Source: Bacillus aquiflavi (lineage in GTDB: Bacteria; Bacillota; Bacilli; Bacillales; Cytobacillaceae). Taken from it: a stretch of 64,000 nucleotides of DNA. Below the pieces are notes generated by a model that saw only the letters and a program-made list of their open reading frames with translations, made no database searches and had not been told where the DNA came from. A program made the position numbers and the translations under genes. Positions 38,824 to 46,696 of the stretch are shown here, piece by piece (positions within the stretch are counted from its first letter, which is position 1; each line of letters opens with the position of its first letter). The stretch is taken from positions 1,736,001 to 1,800,000 of the forward strand of contig NZ_CP082780.1 of the NCBI RefSeq assembly GCF_019915265.1. The letters run 5' to 3'.

Positions 38824-39030
38824 ATGACATATACAATAGAAATTATACGAAAAATTGGCGATCATGTGTCAGCAATTACAACTGAAGTCGATAAAGAGAT
38901 GGCAAGCATGCTTATGTATGCGGATATAATTAAAGTGAAGCAGTATCGAATAAAAGTAGAGACTCGCGAATTGATTATATCGCAACAGAAAATTGTCTTT
39001 ACTGGCGATGAATATTATGAACCAAAATAA
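38824..39030 (+). CDS. Hypothetical protein, 68 aa
   Basis: Small soluble protein (MTYTIEIIRKIGDHVSAITT, EVDKEMASMLMYADIIKVKQYRIKV), unrecognised. GAGGAGAAAAG precedes ATG 38824, 26 bases after the pyruvate-kinase-like gene, and a terminator follows, so the two form an operon. It looks alpha/beta, without membrane segment or metal motif. Confidence 0.7.
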   Translation: MTYTIEIIRKIGDHVSAITTEVDKEMASMLMYADIIKVKQYRIKVETRELIISQQKIVFTGDEYYEPK

Positions 39031-39036
39031 AGATAC

Positions 39037-39069
39037 AAAAAAGGACTTCGAGATAAGAAGCCCTTTTTT
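39037..39069. terminator. Bidirectional terminator between the 68-aa gene and yhcN
   Basis: AAAAAAGGACTTC and GAAGCCCTTTTTT with one mismatch, between convergent genes. Confidence 0.85.
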
Positions 39070-39081
39070 GCGTTGCCAAAA

Positions 39082-39660
39082 TTAACGAACATTATTAGGG
39101 AAAATGCGGCGCACTGTTTCTGTAAACTCATCAAAAAAGCCAGAAATTGGACGTCCTTGTCGAATATCTTCTGCATATGTCGTTGTTCGGTCGTAAAAAT
39201 CGGGATTAACAGATACATACACGTTATCAATGTCACGATCAACCGCTTTTACTTGATTAGAAATTTTTCGCTCAATATTGCTTGTTAACCCTTTGCCCGA
39301 TGAATCATCTAGCTTTGCAGCAACATAAGCGTTGTTTTCCGTTACAATGACGTTAGCTGAATCAACCTCAGGCAATGCAGCAATTCGATCTGCCACGTTA
39401 TCAGCCACTCTCATTTTTGGAGTATCGTTTCGATCTCCAACATTTCTGCCCATATTTCTTACGTTACGTGTTCGAGTATCATTCGTAATGATGTCATTTC
39501 TTCTATAATCACGAGTGCCATCTAATGTATTATTATCAACGCGGGCAGGCTTTGTTAAATCTTTATCCCTTGCAGCATCAGTATTGTCAAAATTACCTGC
39601 ACAGGCAGATAACAATCCAATCGCTAAAAGAGCGACAAAAAATAAATATTTTAGTCTCAT
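39082..39660 (-). CDS. yhcN: YhcN/YlaJ-family sporulation lipoprotein
   Basis: A 192-aa lipoprotein: signal peptide with lipobox LLSACAGN (Cys at residue 20), an Arg/Asp/Asn-rich linker, then the YhcN/YlaJ domain (VADRIAALPEVDSANVIVTENNAYVAAKLD). Family members are made in the forespore and found in spores, where they are linked to germination or the inner spore membrane. AAGGAGTG precedes the ATG. It is monocistronic. This is one of the strongest signs that the host sporulates. Confidence 0.92.
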   Translation of the reverse strand: MRLKYLFFVALLAIGLLSACAGNFDNTDAARDKDLTKPARVDNNTLDGTRDYRRNDIITNDTRTRNVRNMGRNVGDRNDTPKMRVADNVADRIAALPEVDSANVIVTENNAYVAAKLDDSSGKGLTSNIERKISNQVKAVDRDIDNVYVSVNPDFYDRTTTYAEDIRQGRPISGFFDEFTETVRRIFPNNVR

Positions 39661-39860
39661 TCAATATTCACTCCTTTTTAAGATGTTTCAAAATTAGCAT
39701 TCCTGCTCCAGTTTAAAACTATTCAATAAAAAAATTTCCGAGTTTTAACAAAATAGATGATTGCATTATATAAGTTTCACTTGATGAAAATGTATTGTAA
39801 AGTAAAATAAGTTATAATTTACACTGGCTTTCGTTCAGGAACACACCTAGATGATGTGTG

Positions 39861-40250
39861 ATGATGATTTATCTTTTTGTAGGTATTGGAGGAGCGATTG
39901 GAAGTATAATGAGATATTTTTTGTCCATTGCGTTTCAGCCCATATTTCCAATTGGGACATTTGCCGTAAATATAATTGGTTCGTTTTGTTTAGGCTTGTT
40001 TCATGCCTTTTTTATCATGCAAAATCGAATCAATTTATATTTGGCAAAAGGGATTAGTGTTGGGTTAATTGGCTCGTTTACGACTTTTTCTGCATTTAGC
40101 AATGAAATGGCGATGTTAATAAATGATGAAAAGTTTGCACTTGCTTTCATTTATATATTCGTCAGTTTATTTGGCGGTCTTTTATTAGCATGGACAGGCT
40201 TTCGTTTAGGCCGTTTGTTTGCACGTTATGACGGTGATGGCAATGAATGA
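39861..40250 (+). CDS. crcB: Fluoride channel Fluc, first subunit
   Basis: CrcB/Fluc proteins form dual-topology fluoride channels. The 129-aa product has four membrane spans and the family motifs GIGGAIGSIMRYFLS, NIIGSFCLGLF and GLIGSFTTFSAFSNEM (Phe and polar track). Tandem unequal Fluc genes usually encode the two opposite-facing halves of a heterodimer, and a second gene overlaps this one. The start is uncertain: GTG 39858, ATG 39861 or ATG 39864, all with a poor ribosome site. No fluoride riboswitch could be recognised upstream. Confidence 0.93.
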   Translation: MMIYLFVGIGGAIGSIMRYFLSIAFQPIFPIGTFAVNIIGSFCLGLFHAFFIMQNRINLYLAKGISVGLIGSFTTFSAFSNEMAMLINDEKFALAFIYIFVSLFGGLLLAWTGFRLGRLFARYDGDGNE

Positions 40251-40605
40251 AATCATCGCTATCGGAATGGGCGGTTTTTTTGGAGCGATGACAAGGTTTG
40301 CGGTTAGTAATTGGTTTAGTAAAAAAAATATTACTATATTTCCACTAGGAACATTAACCGTGAACTTAATTGGTTCGTTTTTATTAGGTTTGGTTATTAG
40401 TTTTAGTTTAAAAATGATTCCTTATGCTTTTTTTGCAACTGGATTTCTTGGGGCATTTACTACATTTTCAACGGTCAATTTAGAGTTCATTCAATTATTT
40501 GAGAAACGTGAGAAAAAGCTGTCCTATCAATATATTTACGTAACTTATATCGGCGGAATCATCTGTGCTTTTCTCGGGTTATGGCTAGGAAGCATAATAC
40601 TTTGA
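40243..40605 (+). CDS. crcB: Fluoride channel Fluc, second subunit
   Basis: Second Fluc half, 120 aa with four membrane spans: MNEIIAIGMGGFFGAMTRFAV, TVNLIGSFLLGLVI and TGFLGAFTTFSTVNLE. ATG 40243 overlaps the first gene by eight bases, implying translational coupling and equal synthesis, as expected for a two-gene Fluc heterodimer. The in-frame ATG at 40219 lies deeper in the first gene and is not needed. Confidence 0.93.
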   Translation: MNEIIAIGMGGFFGAMTRFAVSNWFSKKNITIFPLGTLTVNLIGSFLLGLVISFSLKMIPYAFFATGFLGAFTTFSTVNLEFIQLFEKREKKLSYQYIYVTYIGGIICAFLGLWLGSIIL

Positions 40606-40749
40606 ACTTATGCTTGTTGTTTAACGATTGTATGTTACAGTAGTAAATAGACGGTTGAAGCTCTAAAAGATGGTGGTTCTTTGAATATTGGGTAAAAAAA
40701 AAGCAGTATTAAAAGATTAAAATGGTGTATTCCGATCATTTTAATCATT

Positions 40750-41598
40750 TTGATTGTCTTTGAACTTGATGAAATATTTAAAGACTTTAATTGGAAAGTG
40801 CTTGAACAACATATCGATCGGTTATCTTTTATTAACATAGTAACTGTTTTGTTGATGAGCTTAGTAGCGTTGTTTCCAATGCACTTTTATGATGTCATCC
40901 TTGTTCGATTATTTAAAATAAATATTCCGAACAAAAAGCTACTTTTATACTCTTTATCCGCTAATGCTTATTCTAATTTTGTCGGATTTGGCGGTGTGGC
41001 AGGTGCTACATTACGTACATATTATTATAAAAAATATTTGCATGATGACATACCATACATACAAATAATTGCAAAACTCTCGTTATTTTTCTTAACTGGC
41101 TTGTCTTTATTGTGCTCGGTGATTTTGTTTTTCTTTTCTCACTCCTTGTTATTTTTGGAATTAAAATGGATGAAGATCGCCGTATGGAGTATTGCTCTTT
41201 ATACGCCATTTTTATTCATTATTTTATTTTTAAAGAAAGACTTTTGGAATATAAGAAAAACGAGAAGGACATTCTTTTTAGAACTAATGATTATCTCATT
41301 TTTTGAGTGGTTATTTGTAACTGGATGCGTTTGGGGAATTACACTCATTTTACACGTTCCAATCACATTGGAGCAGCTATTTCCGATAGTCGTTATTTCA
41401 TCTTGTGCAGGAATTATTAGCCTCATTCCAGGCGGAATTGGGTCGTTCGATCTTTTGTTTTTAACAGGGTTTGAGCTTTATGGGATTGATACTGAACTAA
41501 GCTTGCTTGTCATTTTATTATACCGTTTAAGCTATTACGTTTTCCCAGTGTTGTTAGGAACACCTGTTGTGTTCATAAAGTTATTTAAAAAAGGGTAA
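40750..41598 (+). CDS. UPF0104/MprF-like integral membrane protein (lysylphosphatidylglycerol synthase TM region)
   Basis: Polytopic membrane protein with about seven spans, of the AglD2/UPF0104 family that resembles the flippase domain of MprF (GGVAGATLRTYYYKKYL, CAGIISLIPGGIGSFDLLFLTGFELYG, LLYRLSYYVFPVLLG). The function of stand-alone members is unclear; lipid flipping is a guess. The N-terminus is uncertain: the same frame upstream of TTG 40750 encodes membrane-like KRLKWCIPIILIILI but reaches TAA 40693 without a start. A better ribosome site and TTG near 40688 lie in another frame, so a one-base change in an A run near 40700-40714 may have split the start. Confidence 0.75.
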   Translation: MIVFELDEIFKDFNWKVLEQHIDRLSFINIVTVLLMSLVALFPMHFYDVILVRLFKINIPNKKLLLYSLSANAYSNFVGFGGVAGATLRTYYYKKYLHDDIPYIQIIAKLSLFFLTGLSLLCSVILFFFSHSLLFLELKWMKIAVWSIALYTPFLFIILFLKKDFWNIRKTRRTFFLELMIISFFEWLFVTGCVWGITLILHVPITLEQLFPIVVISSCAGIISLIPGGIGSFDLLFLTGFELYGIDTELSLLVILLYRLSYYVFPVLLGTPVVFIKLFKKG

Positions 41599-41618
41599 AA
41601 CGACACAGCGTTGGTGGT

Positions 41619-41660
41619 GACCCCGAAAAGTTAGAGTGATAAATCTAACTTTGGGGGGTC
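41619..41660. repeat. Inverted repeat resembling paired IS3-type ends; may act as terminator
   Basis: Arms 41619-41635 (GACCCCGAAAAGTTAGA) and 41644-41660 are complementary at 15 of 17 positions with an 8-base gap. The arm resembles the terminal repeats of IS3/IS150-type elements known in Firmicutes. It sits between convergent genes, so it may simply be a terminator. Confidence 0.45.
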
Positions 41661-41669
41661 GGTACCGTT

Positions 41670-42335
41670 TTACTTTTTTCCTTGTAGTTTTTTATACCAA
41701 AGAGAATGACGGTGTTTTGCATATTCTTCATTTACATAACCAGTAAACATTCCCGGTATTAAGCTGCGATTTTCTTTAAAAATAAATGCTGCAAAATGTC
41801 CGATAATTAATAAAATTAAGAGGATAGTTGCAAAATTGTGAATATGTGCTGCTAATGTGACAGCACTATTAGATATATTGAGAAAACTTACATTCTTCGC
41901 CATTTTTAACAGCCCGGTCATTACTAATATGAATAGCGTGACAGCAAATGCAAAGTATGCAAGTCGCTGCTCTGCTAAATATTTATCACTAGGCGGTTCT
42001 TCTCCTTTTGTCATCATCGCTTTAATAATTTGATATGATGCTTTTATATCACCCGGCTTTGGAACGATATCAAACTGTTTCAGAAACAAATGGACAAACA
42101 AGTGATAAAATAAAATGAGTATGAGTACAATTGCACCAATATAGTGCATGATAAGTGTTAAAGAATATTCTCCGAGCCATTCGGCGCCAGGGAGCTTTAC
42201 AATATTGTATCGCTTATACATGGGCAACTGCCCAAATCCACTTATTATAAGAGAGAAAATGGATATGGCCGTGATCCAATGGACGAGACGATTAGATAGA
42301 CTTTGGCGGTAAACTTTACCTTGTTTATTTTTCAT
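41670..42335 (-). CDS. Membrane cytochrome b subunit (formate-dehydrogenase-gamma/Ni-hydrogenase b type)
   Basis: A 221-aa protein with four or five membrane spans and His residues suited to haem b ligation (SNRLVHWITAISIFSL, LTLIMHYIGAIVLILILFYHLFVHLF, LAAHIHNFATILLILLIIGHFAAFIF). Such subunits pass electrons between quinone and an exported iron-sulfur protein. It overlaps the upstream iron-sulfur gene by 11 bases. No molybdopterin catalytic subunit lies nearby, so the complex's substrate is unknown. Confidence 0.85.
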   Translation of the reverse strand: MKNKQGKVYRQSLSNRLVHWITAISIFSLIISGFGQLPMYKRYNIVKLPGAEWLGEYSLTLIMHYIGAIVLILILFYHLFVHLFLKQFDIVPKPGDIKASYQIIKAMMTKGEEPPSDKYLAEQRLAYFAFAVTLFILVMTGLLKMAKNVSFLNISNSAVTLAAHIHNFATILLILLIIGHFAAFIFKENRSLIPGMFTGYVNEEYAKHRHSLWYKKLQGKK

Positions 42336-43338
42336 CTCGTTTACCTCCTGTTAACTTTCGATAAGCAACAAAGCCGGCAGCTGCAATACTTGCAACAGGG
42401 GCAAGTACCGCACTTAAAGCCATACCGTTAAGCGAATCAAGTTTATTTTCAACCGCTACGTCCATTGTAGGTCGTCCTGGTTTAATATCATTTAGTCGTT
42501 CCTTACTCACTTTTATCGCTTTATCAATTTTTTCAAATGGAACTTTCGATACATAGAAAGTTGCTGTACCCCCGTTTTCTTTATCTCCGTATACGTAACC
42601 GTCTATTTCCTTTGCTCGTTTGTAAGCATATTTCCGCATGTCAGCTTTACTGCCAAAGGTAATTGCTTTATTTGGACAAGCAGTTACACAAGCAGGTGGT
42701 TTTCCTTCCGCAAGCAGATCAGCACAGAAGTCACATTTATACATGACACCGCCGCCTAAATATTCAGGAGCAATTTTTGTGTAAAGCCCAACTCCTGCTT
42801 GTCTTTGAGGAATATCCCATGGACAAACATCACGGCACTTTGCCCCACCCATGCACATTCCGTCATCAATTTTCACCGCACCATTTTTGTCTTTTTCGAT
42901 TGCCCCGAAAGGACATAAACCTTTGCATGTTGGATGGTCACAATGCATGCAACGACGCGGGACGAAAACTTCTTCTATTTTTCCTTTATGTTCAACTTCG
43001 ACTCGATCAATAAAAGTCCAATTATATGGAGTTAATCGTCCTGTCTCATCTTGTTGATTTGAATAGTCTTCGTATTTCTTTTGGGGCCAGTATGGTTTTA
43101 AATATTGATGATCGACCTTTGGAAATTTCTCCTTATTTTTTTCACGACATGCAAGAACGCAAAGGGGAGTATCCTTTTGTTTGCAGCCATCACATTTTGA
43201 TAAATCAATCACTGTTCCTTTTTCAGCGCTTGTATCTGTACTAGCTACTATTTTATCCGCACCAGATAAAACAATCGCTCCCACGGTGATCGCCCCGCCG
43301 GTTCTTTTAATAAAATCTCGCCTCGTTATATTACTCAT
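42325..43338 (-). CDS. Tat-exported four-cluster ferredoxin-like iron-sulfur subunit
   Basis: A 337-aa electron-transfer protein of the DmsB/NrfC/FdhB type. It begins with a twin-arginine signal (NITRRDFIKRTGGAITVGAIVL), carries four Cys clusters (CDGCKQKDTPLCVLAC; CMHCDHPTCKGLCPFGAI; CMGGAKCRDVCPWDIP; CDFCAD with CVTACPNKAI) and ends with a hydrophobic anchor (LSAVLAPVASIAAAGFVAY). I start at ATG 43338 after GGAGGG. The longer frame to 43362 runs through a regulatory palindrome. With the cytochrome b gene it forms a quinone-linked module without a catalytic partner here; the Fnr-type promoter suggests anaerobic use. Confidence 0.88.
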   Translation of the reverse strand: MSNITRRDFIKRTGGAITVGAIVLSGADKIVASTDTSAEKGTVIDLSKCDGCKQKDTPLCVLACREKNKEKFPKVDHQYLKPYWPQKKYEDYSNQQDETGRLTPYNWTFIDRVEVEHKGKIEEVFVPRRCMHCDHPTCKGLCPFGAIEKDKNGAVKIDDGMCMGGAKCRDVCPWDIPQRQAGVGLYTKIAPEYLGGGVMYKCDFCADLLAEGKPPACVTACPNKAITFGSKADMRKYAYKRAKEIDGYVYGDKENGGTATFYVSKVPFEKIDKAIKVSKERLNDIKPGRPTMDVAVENKLDSLNGMALSAVLAPVASIAAAGFVAYRKLTGGKRDEK

Positions 43339-43354
43339 AAGTAATCCCTCCAAA

Positions 43355-43370
43355 ATACCCATATTGGTAT
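43355..43370 (-). promoter_or_regulatory. CsoR/CstR-type operator at the start of the iron-sulfur/cytochrome b operon
   Basis: ATACCCATATTGGTAT fits ATACC-N6-GGTAT with six-base arms. If transcription starts near 43369, as the Fnr box predicts, the site covers +1 to +15. Confidence 0.55.
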
Positions 43371-43375
43371 ATTGT

Positions 43376-43418
43376 AATATATACGATATGAGGTATATTA
43401 ACTGTGACTAAAATCACA
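43376..43418 (-). promoter_or_regulatory. Fnr-type class II promoter
   Basis: A perfect TGTGA-N6-TCACA palindrome (43403-43418) lies upstream of the iron-sulfur gene. Counting 41.5 bases from its centre puts transcription start near 43369 and the -10 at 43381-43376, which reads TATATT on the minus strand. This geometry is the classic one for Fnr/Crp activation. A looser copy (ATTGTGAA ... TTCACAAT, 43426-43450) lies further up. Confidence 0.75.
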
Positions 43419-43677
43419 TTTAGCGATTGTGAATTTTTTCCCTTCACAATTTTGTTATTATTTAAAATAGATATCAACCGTCTTTTTATCGTATTAAATC
43501 AGACGATGGCAAACATGTGACTATAATTACCTTGCTTCGTTTTTATTTGTCGATAGTCGCAGTAACGAAGGTAGGTACAAATAAATATATTAAGGGATTT
43601 AAAGGGATTTATGTTAAAAATATTTGTGTTTGAAAATGACTGACATATTTTCGTTAACAGACCCAATGATTGAAAGT

Positions 43678-43715
43678 AGAACAAGACGTTTTCGGTACTG
43701 AAAACGTCTTGTTCT
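43678..43715 (-). terminator. Strong hairpin downstream of the GyrI-like gene
   Basis: Perfect 16-bp arms AGAACAAGACGTTTTC and GAAAACGTCTTGTTCT with a 6-base loop. T tracts are short on both sides, so termination efficiency is unclear. Confidence 0.65.
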
Positions 43716-43763
43716 TTGCTTCCTGTTGAAGAAAATTCGCTAACAATAAAACAGCTAATAAAA

Positions 43764-44219
43764 CTATTTTACGGGTACACATATTTCACAATAAGGGTTG
43801 TTAATCATATCACCAATGTATCTTTCAAAAATTGGTTTGTGATCAATTTTATAACCATTGCTTTGTAGAGAAGGAAAAATATCCGCGTATGCTTTTTGAA
43901 TATCTTGTGCTGTATGTTTGACTTCGTAAATAAGATATTTCCCACCAGGAAGGTCGCCTTCGCAAATTGAATCATCCAAACCGTCCATTAGATGATCCTT
44001 TGAAATCACAATACAAGCATCAAATCTACAGTTCTTAGGAAGAGTTGTCTCGGGGTTATCTTGTGGTATTGCAAGTAAGATTGCCGATTTAAGAAGATTT
44101 TTCTCCTTCGCCCATTTTTTTAACTTCTCCATTACTTCAATATTTGCTGGTCCATATCGCCCAACACGTCTCATATAAGCAATGCGATAGTTTGGAAGTG
44201 TTTCGACTTTAAATTTCAT
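43764..44219 (-). CDS. GyrI-like/AraC effector-binding domain protein, 151 aa
   Basis: Stand-alone GyrI-like (SRPBCC-like barrel) protein: FKVETLPNYRIAYMRRVGRYGP at the start, FDACIVIS in the middle, GGKYLIYEVKHTAQDIQKAYADIF and FERYIGD near the end. The domain binds small molecules in AraC/MerR regulators such as Rob and BmrR, or DNA gyrase in SbmC. No DNA-binding part is present, so it could be a ligand-sequestering or hydrolytic member. GGAAAAAATAAC precedes the ATG weakly. It is monocistronic. Confidence 0.85.
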   Translation of the reverse strand: MKFKVETLPNYRIAYMRRVGRYGPANIEVMEKLKKWAKEKNLLKSAILLAIPQDNPETTLPKNCRFDACIVISKDHLMDGLDDSICEGDLPGGKYLIYEVKHTAQDIQKAYADIFPSLQSNGYKIDHKPIFERYIGDMINNPYCEICVPVK

Positions 44220-44406
44220 AAGTTATTTTTTCCTTTCTTCATTAACATTGTTTGCTGCGTTTCGAATGTAACACGCTTTAAAATGATATACATTCATTTT
44301 TTTAAAAAGATTGAAAGTTTAACAGAGAATAGATTTAAATGAGTGAGACTTCAAAAAGGCTTATTAGTAGAGGGGAGGCGAAGAGAACAGTGCTTTAACA
44401 ACAGTT

Positions 44407-44436
44407 TGAGACTAGCTCAAGGTTTTGCTAGTCTCA
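44407..44436. terminator. Hairpin downstream of the cupredoxin gene
   Basis: Perfect 10-bp arms TGAGACTAGC and GCTAGTCTCA with a 10-base loop, 33 bases past the end of the minus-strand gene; no proper U run, so the role is tentative. Confidence 0.4.
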
Positions 44437-44468
44437 TTTGCCCATAAAAATAGAAGAGAGGATGTATT

Positions 44469-44921
44469 CTAATCAACAACGATATTCGCAACCATCGGTA
44501 CATGATTATTTTCATCATGATGAGTGAGGCATACTAACTTAAAGACTCCTTCTTTATCAAATTGAACTGGTACGATCGTCTCTTCCCCTTTTTTTACAGT
44601 TCCTTCTATCTTTGTTCCTTCAATCATAAATGCATGCTCATGACCATTTACTCCAAAAAGCCGAAGCTTTACTTTTTCTCCTTTATTGACAAAAATTGTT
44701 CCCGGATCCCAACGGTATGCTTCAATGATTTTACCATCATCTGTTTTACTTTTATATTCTACTGTGATGAGATGGATTTCTCTCATTTCGGCACTGTTTT
44801 GATCATTAAATACAGGAGCATTTTCATTTTTGCTGAAGAACCAAATAGATGCACTGATGATTGCCATAAAGAGGAGTAAAAATAAAATAATTGACCGCTT
44901 GTTTAATACTAGAAACTGCAT
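44469..44921 (-). CDS. Membrane-anchored cupredoxin-domain protein
   Basis: A 150-aa protein with an N-terminal signal anchor (IILFLLLFMAIISASIWFF) and an extracytoplasmic cupredoxin domain from about residue 50. Copper ligands are visible as GHEHAFMI (His) and the C-terminal VCLTHHDENNHVPM (Cys, His, possible Met), similar to single-copper plastocyanin-like or CuA-derived domains of cytochrome oxidase subunit II. The pattern has one Cys, so it cannot form a canonical CuA centre. Role could be copper or electron carriage outside the cell. It is divergent from the regulator gene at 45049, with 127 bases between. Confidence 0.85.
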   Translation of the reverse strand: MQFLVLNKRSIILFLLLFMAIISASIWFFSKNENAPVFNDQNSAEMREIHLITVEYKSKTDDGKIIEAYRWDPGTIFVNKGEKVKLRLFGVNGHEHAFMIEGTKIEGTVKKGEETIVPVQFDKEGVFKLVCLTHHDENNHVPMVANIVVD

Positions 44922-45048
44922 TTCATTTCACCCCCTTTTAACTTGTCCATTAAGTATATGCATCAATATAGTGAAAACTTGTCTAAAATCTCTTTACATA
45001 TTAATTGGAAAAATGAATAATGAAGGTGAAAGAAAGGATGTGGCGCTG

Positions 45049-46530
45049 TTGAATAAAGTATTAATAGCTAATCAAGATGAGTTTGAGAGTAAAGGTATTC
45101 AATGGTTGCTTGAATCTTCATTTACAACATTAGAAGTTGAAAGAGCATTAACGCTCACCGAAACGATTCATAAGCTTGAAAGTTTAAAGCCAGATATCCT
45201 CATTTTAGAAATCGATCTCATTGGCAGAGAACAATTCAAAGCTTTTAAAAGAACATTGCAAATTACAAAACCGCTCATTTTAGGGATTACGATTGAAGCG
45301 ACATTTGAAGCAGCTAAAAAAGCAATTAATCTCGAAGTTAAAGATTTATTTGTGAAACCTCTTTCTCCAGAAATATTATTAAGAACAGTACGAAAGTCCA
45401 TTCGAGAAATGTCCAGTATTATTCAAGCTGAATCATTTATCTCCTCGAAAACCGTTAAAAGGACAGTTAGTGATGACGATTTATTTATTCCTTCCCAAGT
45501 AAGGGGAGACGATTATACGATCATTGGTTTACAAACAGAAAATCATCATGACCTTAAGAGATTGTTTTCGTTTCTAAAAGGATATCAATTCATAGATGAA
45601 ACAGACATAACTCCAACAGATGAAATGATTATTTGCATCGTCAACCGCACTGCCCAAAACGTTGCTACTAAGTTTAAAAAATTATTAAGAGACTGGCATG
45701 AAAAAGGGAATGGACCTGTTGCAATTGTCATCCATAGCGGAACAAACGATCAGTTAAGCCTCCATGAAAAATATATTGAGACAAAAAAGATGATGAAAGT
45801 TACTTTTTTTGTAGGCTATAATCAAGTACTTGAATTTAATCAATTGTTTGATTGGAAATTTATTGATCCGTTTCTCACTCCTAAAGAACAACAATTTTGG
45901 ATAGAACACTTACAAGGAGAAAATCGAAAACAGATTAGGGAGTGGCTGTATCATGAATTTTTGCAGCTAGAGAAGCCCTATCCAGAACCAAATTTGCTGC
46001 GCATTCGTTTAACAAGTATATTAGCGCAAATTCGCAGGTTTATGAAAACTTCTCAAATTAATCAAAAAGAATACGAAGACGAATATTTAAATTTATTTCA
46101 TGGGATTTTATATCATCCACTTTTATACCGAATTGTCCAGCAGTTAATTTTATTTATCGCCAATATTCTTGATGAAAAACAAAAGCTTGAGAAGACGAGA
46201 TCAATAGACGTCATTTCTAAAAGTATTGAATATATTAAGGCAAATTATTGGAACACTCACTTATCGCTTCGTGATATTGCACTATTTGTTGAAAGAAATC
46301 CATCTTATTTAAGTAGTCAAATTGCAAAAAAAAAAAAAACAGGAAAAACATATAAAGAGATCGTAAATGACATTCGAATACGCACTGCAAAAAAACTCCT
46401 CCGCGAAACGAATATGTCTGTAAAAGAGATCTCAGCTTTATGCGGTTTCAACACACAGCAGCATTTTAATAAAGTGTTTCGCAGTATTAATAAGCAATCT
46501 CCAAACCAATTTCGAAAGACAAATACATAA
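45049..46530 (+). CDS. Response-regulator-like AraC-family transcription factor with Glu at the phosphorylation site
   Basis: A 493-aa regulator. Residues 1-120 resemble a receiver domain: acidic pair in NQDE (10-11), KPDILILEIDLIG with Glu54 where the phospho-acceptor Asp should be, and the conserved Lys in LFVKPLSPE. The middle (about 150-370) is unassigned and helical. The C-terminus is an AraC-type double helix-turn-helix (LSLRDIALFVERNPSYLSSQIAKK, NMSVKEISALCGFNTQQHFNKVFR). The start is TTG 45049 after AAAGGATG; longer frames reach back into the cupredoxin promoter. It points toward hutU, 166 bases on, so hut control is possible but unproven. Confidence 0.8.
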   Translation: MNKVLIANQDEFESKGIQWLLESSFTTLEVERALTLTETIHKLESLKPDILILEIDLIGREQFKAFKRTLQITKPLILGITIEATFEAAKKAINLEVKDLFVKPLSPEILLRTVRKSIREMSSIIQAESFISSKTVKRTVSDDDLFIPSQVRGDDYTIIGLQTENHHDLKRLFSFLKGYQFIDETDITPTDEMIICIVNRTAQNVATKFKKLLRDWHEKGNGPVAIVIHSGTNDQLSLHEKYIETKKMMKVTFFVGYNQVLEFNQLFDWKFIDPFLTPKEQQFWIEHLQGENRKQIREWLYHEFLQLEKPYPEPNLLRIRLTSILAQIRRFMKTSQINQKEYEDEYLNLFHGILYHPLLYRIVQQLILFIANILDEKQKLEKTRSIDVISKSIEYIKANYWNTHLSLRDIALFVERNPSYLSSQIAKKKKTGKTYKEIVNDIRIRTAKKLLRETNMSVKEISALCGFNTQQHFNKVFRSINKQSPNQFRKTNT

Positions 46531-46696
46531 AATATAGATAAAATATAAAATAAAGATAAATTTAAATATCGAAAACCGTTCTTTTTAACTTGTAATAATA
46601 AAAAAAATTTAAAAATCTAATAAAATTACGCTCATTTTTTTCACCAAACTCATTTACACTTATTTTAAGATCTTATGAATATAGGAGGGTTTGGTA

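Noticed and set aside
39780-39860. Fluoride riboswitch ahead of the crcB pair
   Set aside because: I could not find the conserved crcB-motif blocks in this short leader; only a weak GATGATG resemblance.
40750-41426. Short frames antisense or out of frame to the UPF0104 gene
   Set aside because: No ribosome sites and low-complexity translations; the membrane protein frame explains the region.
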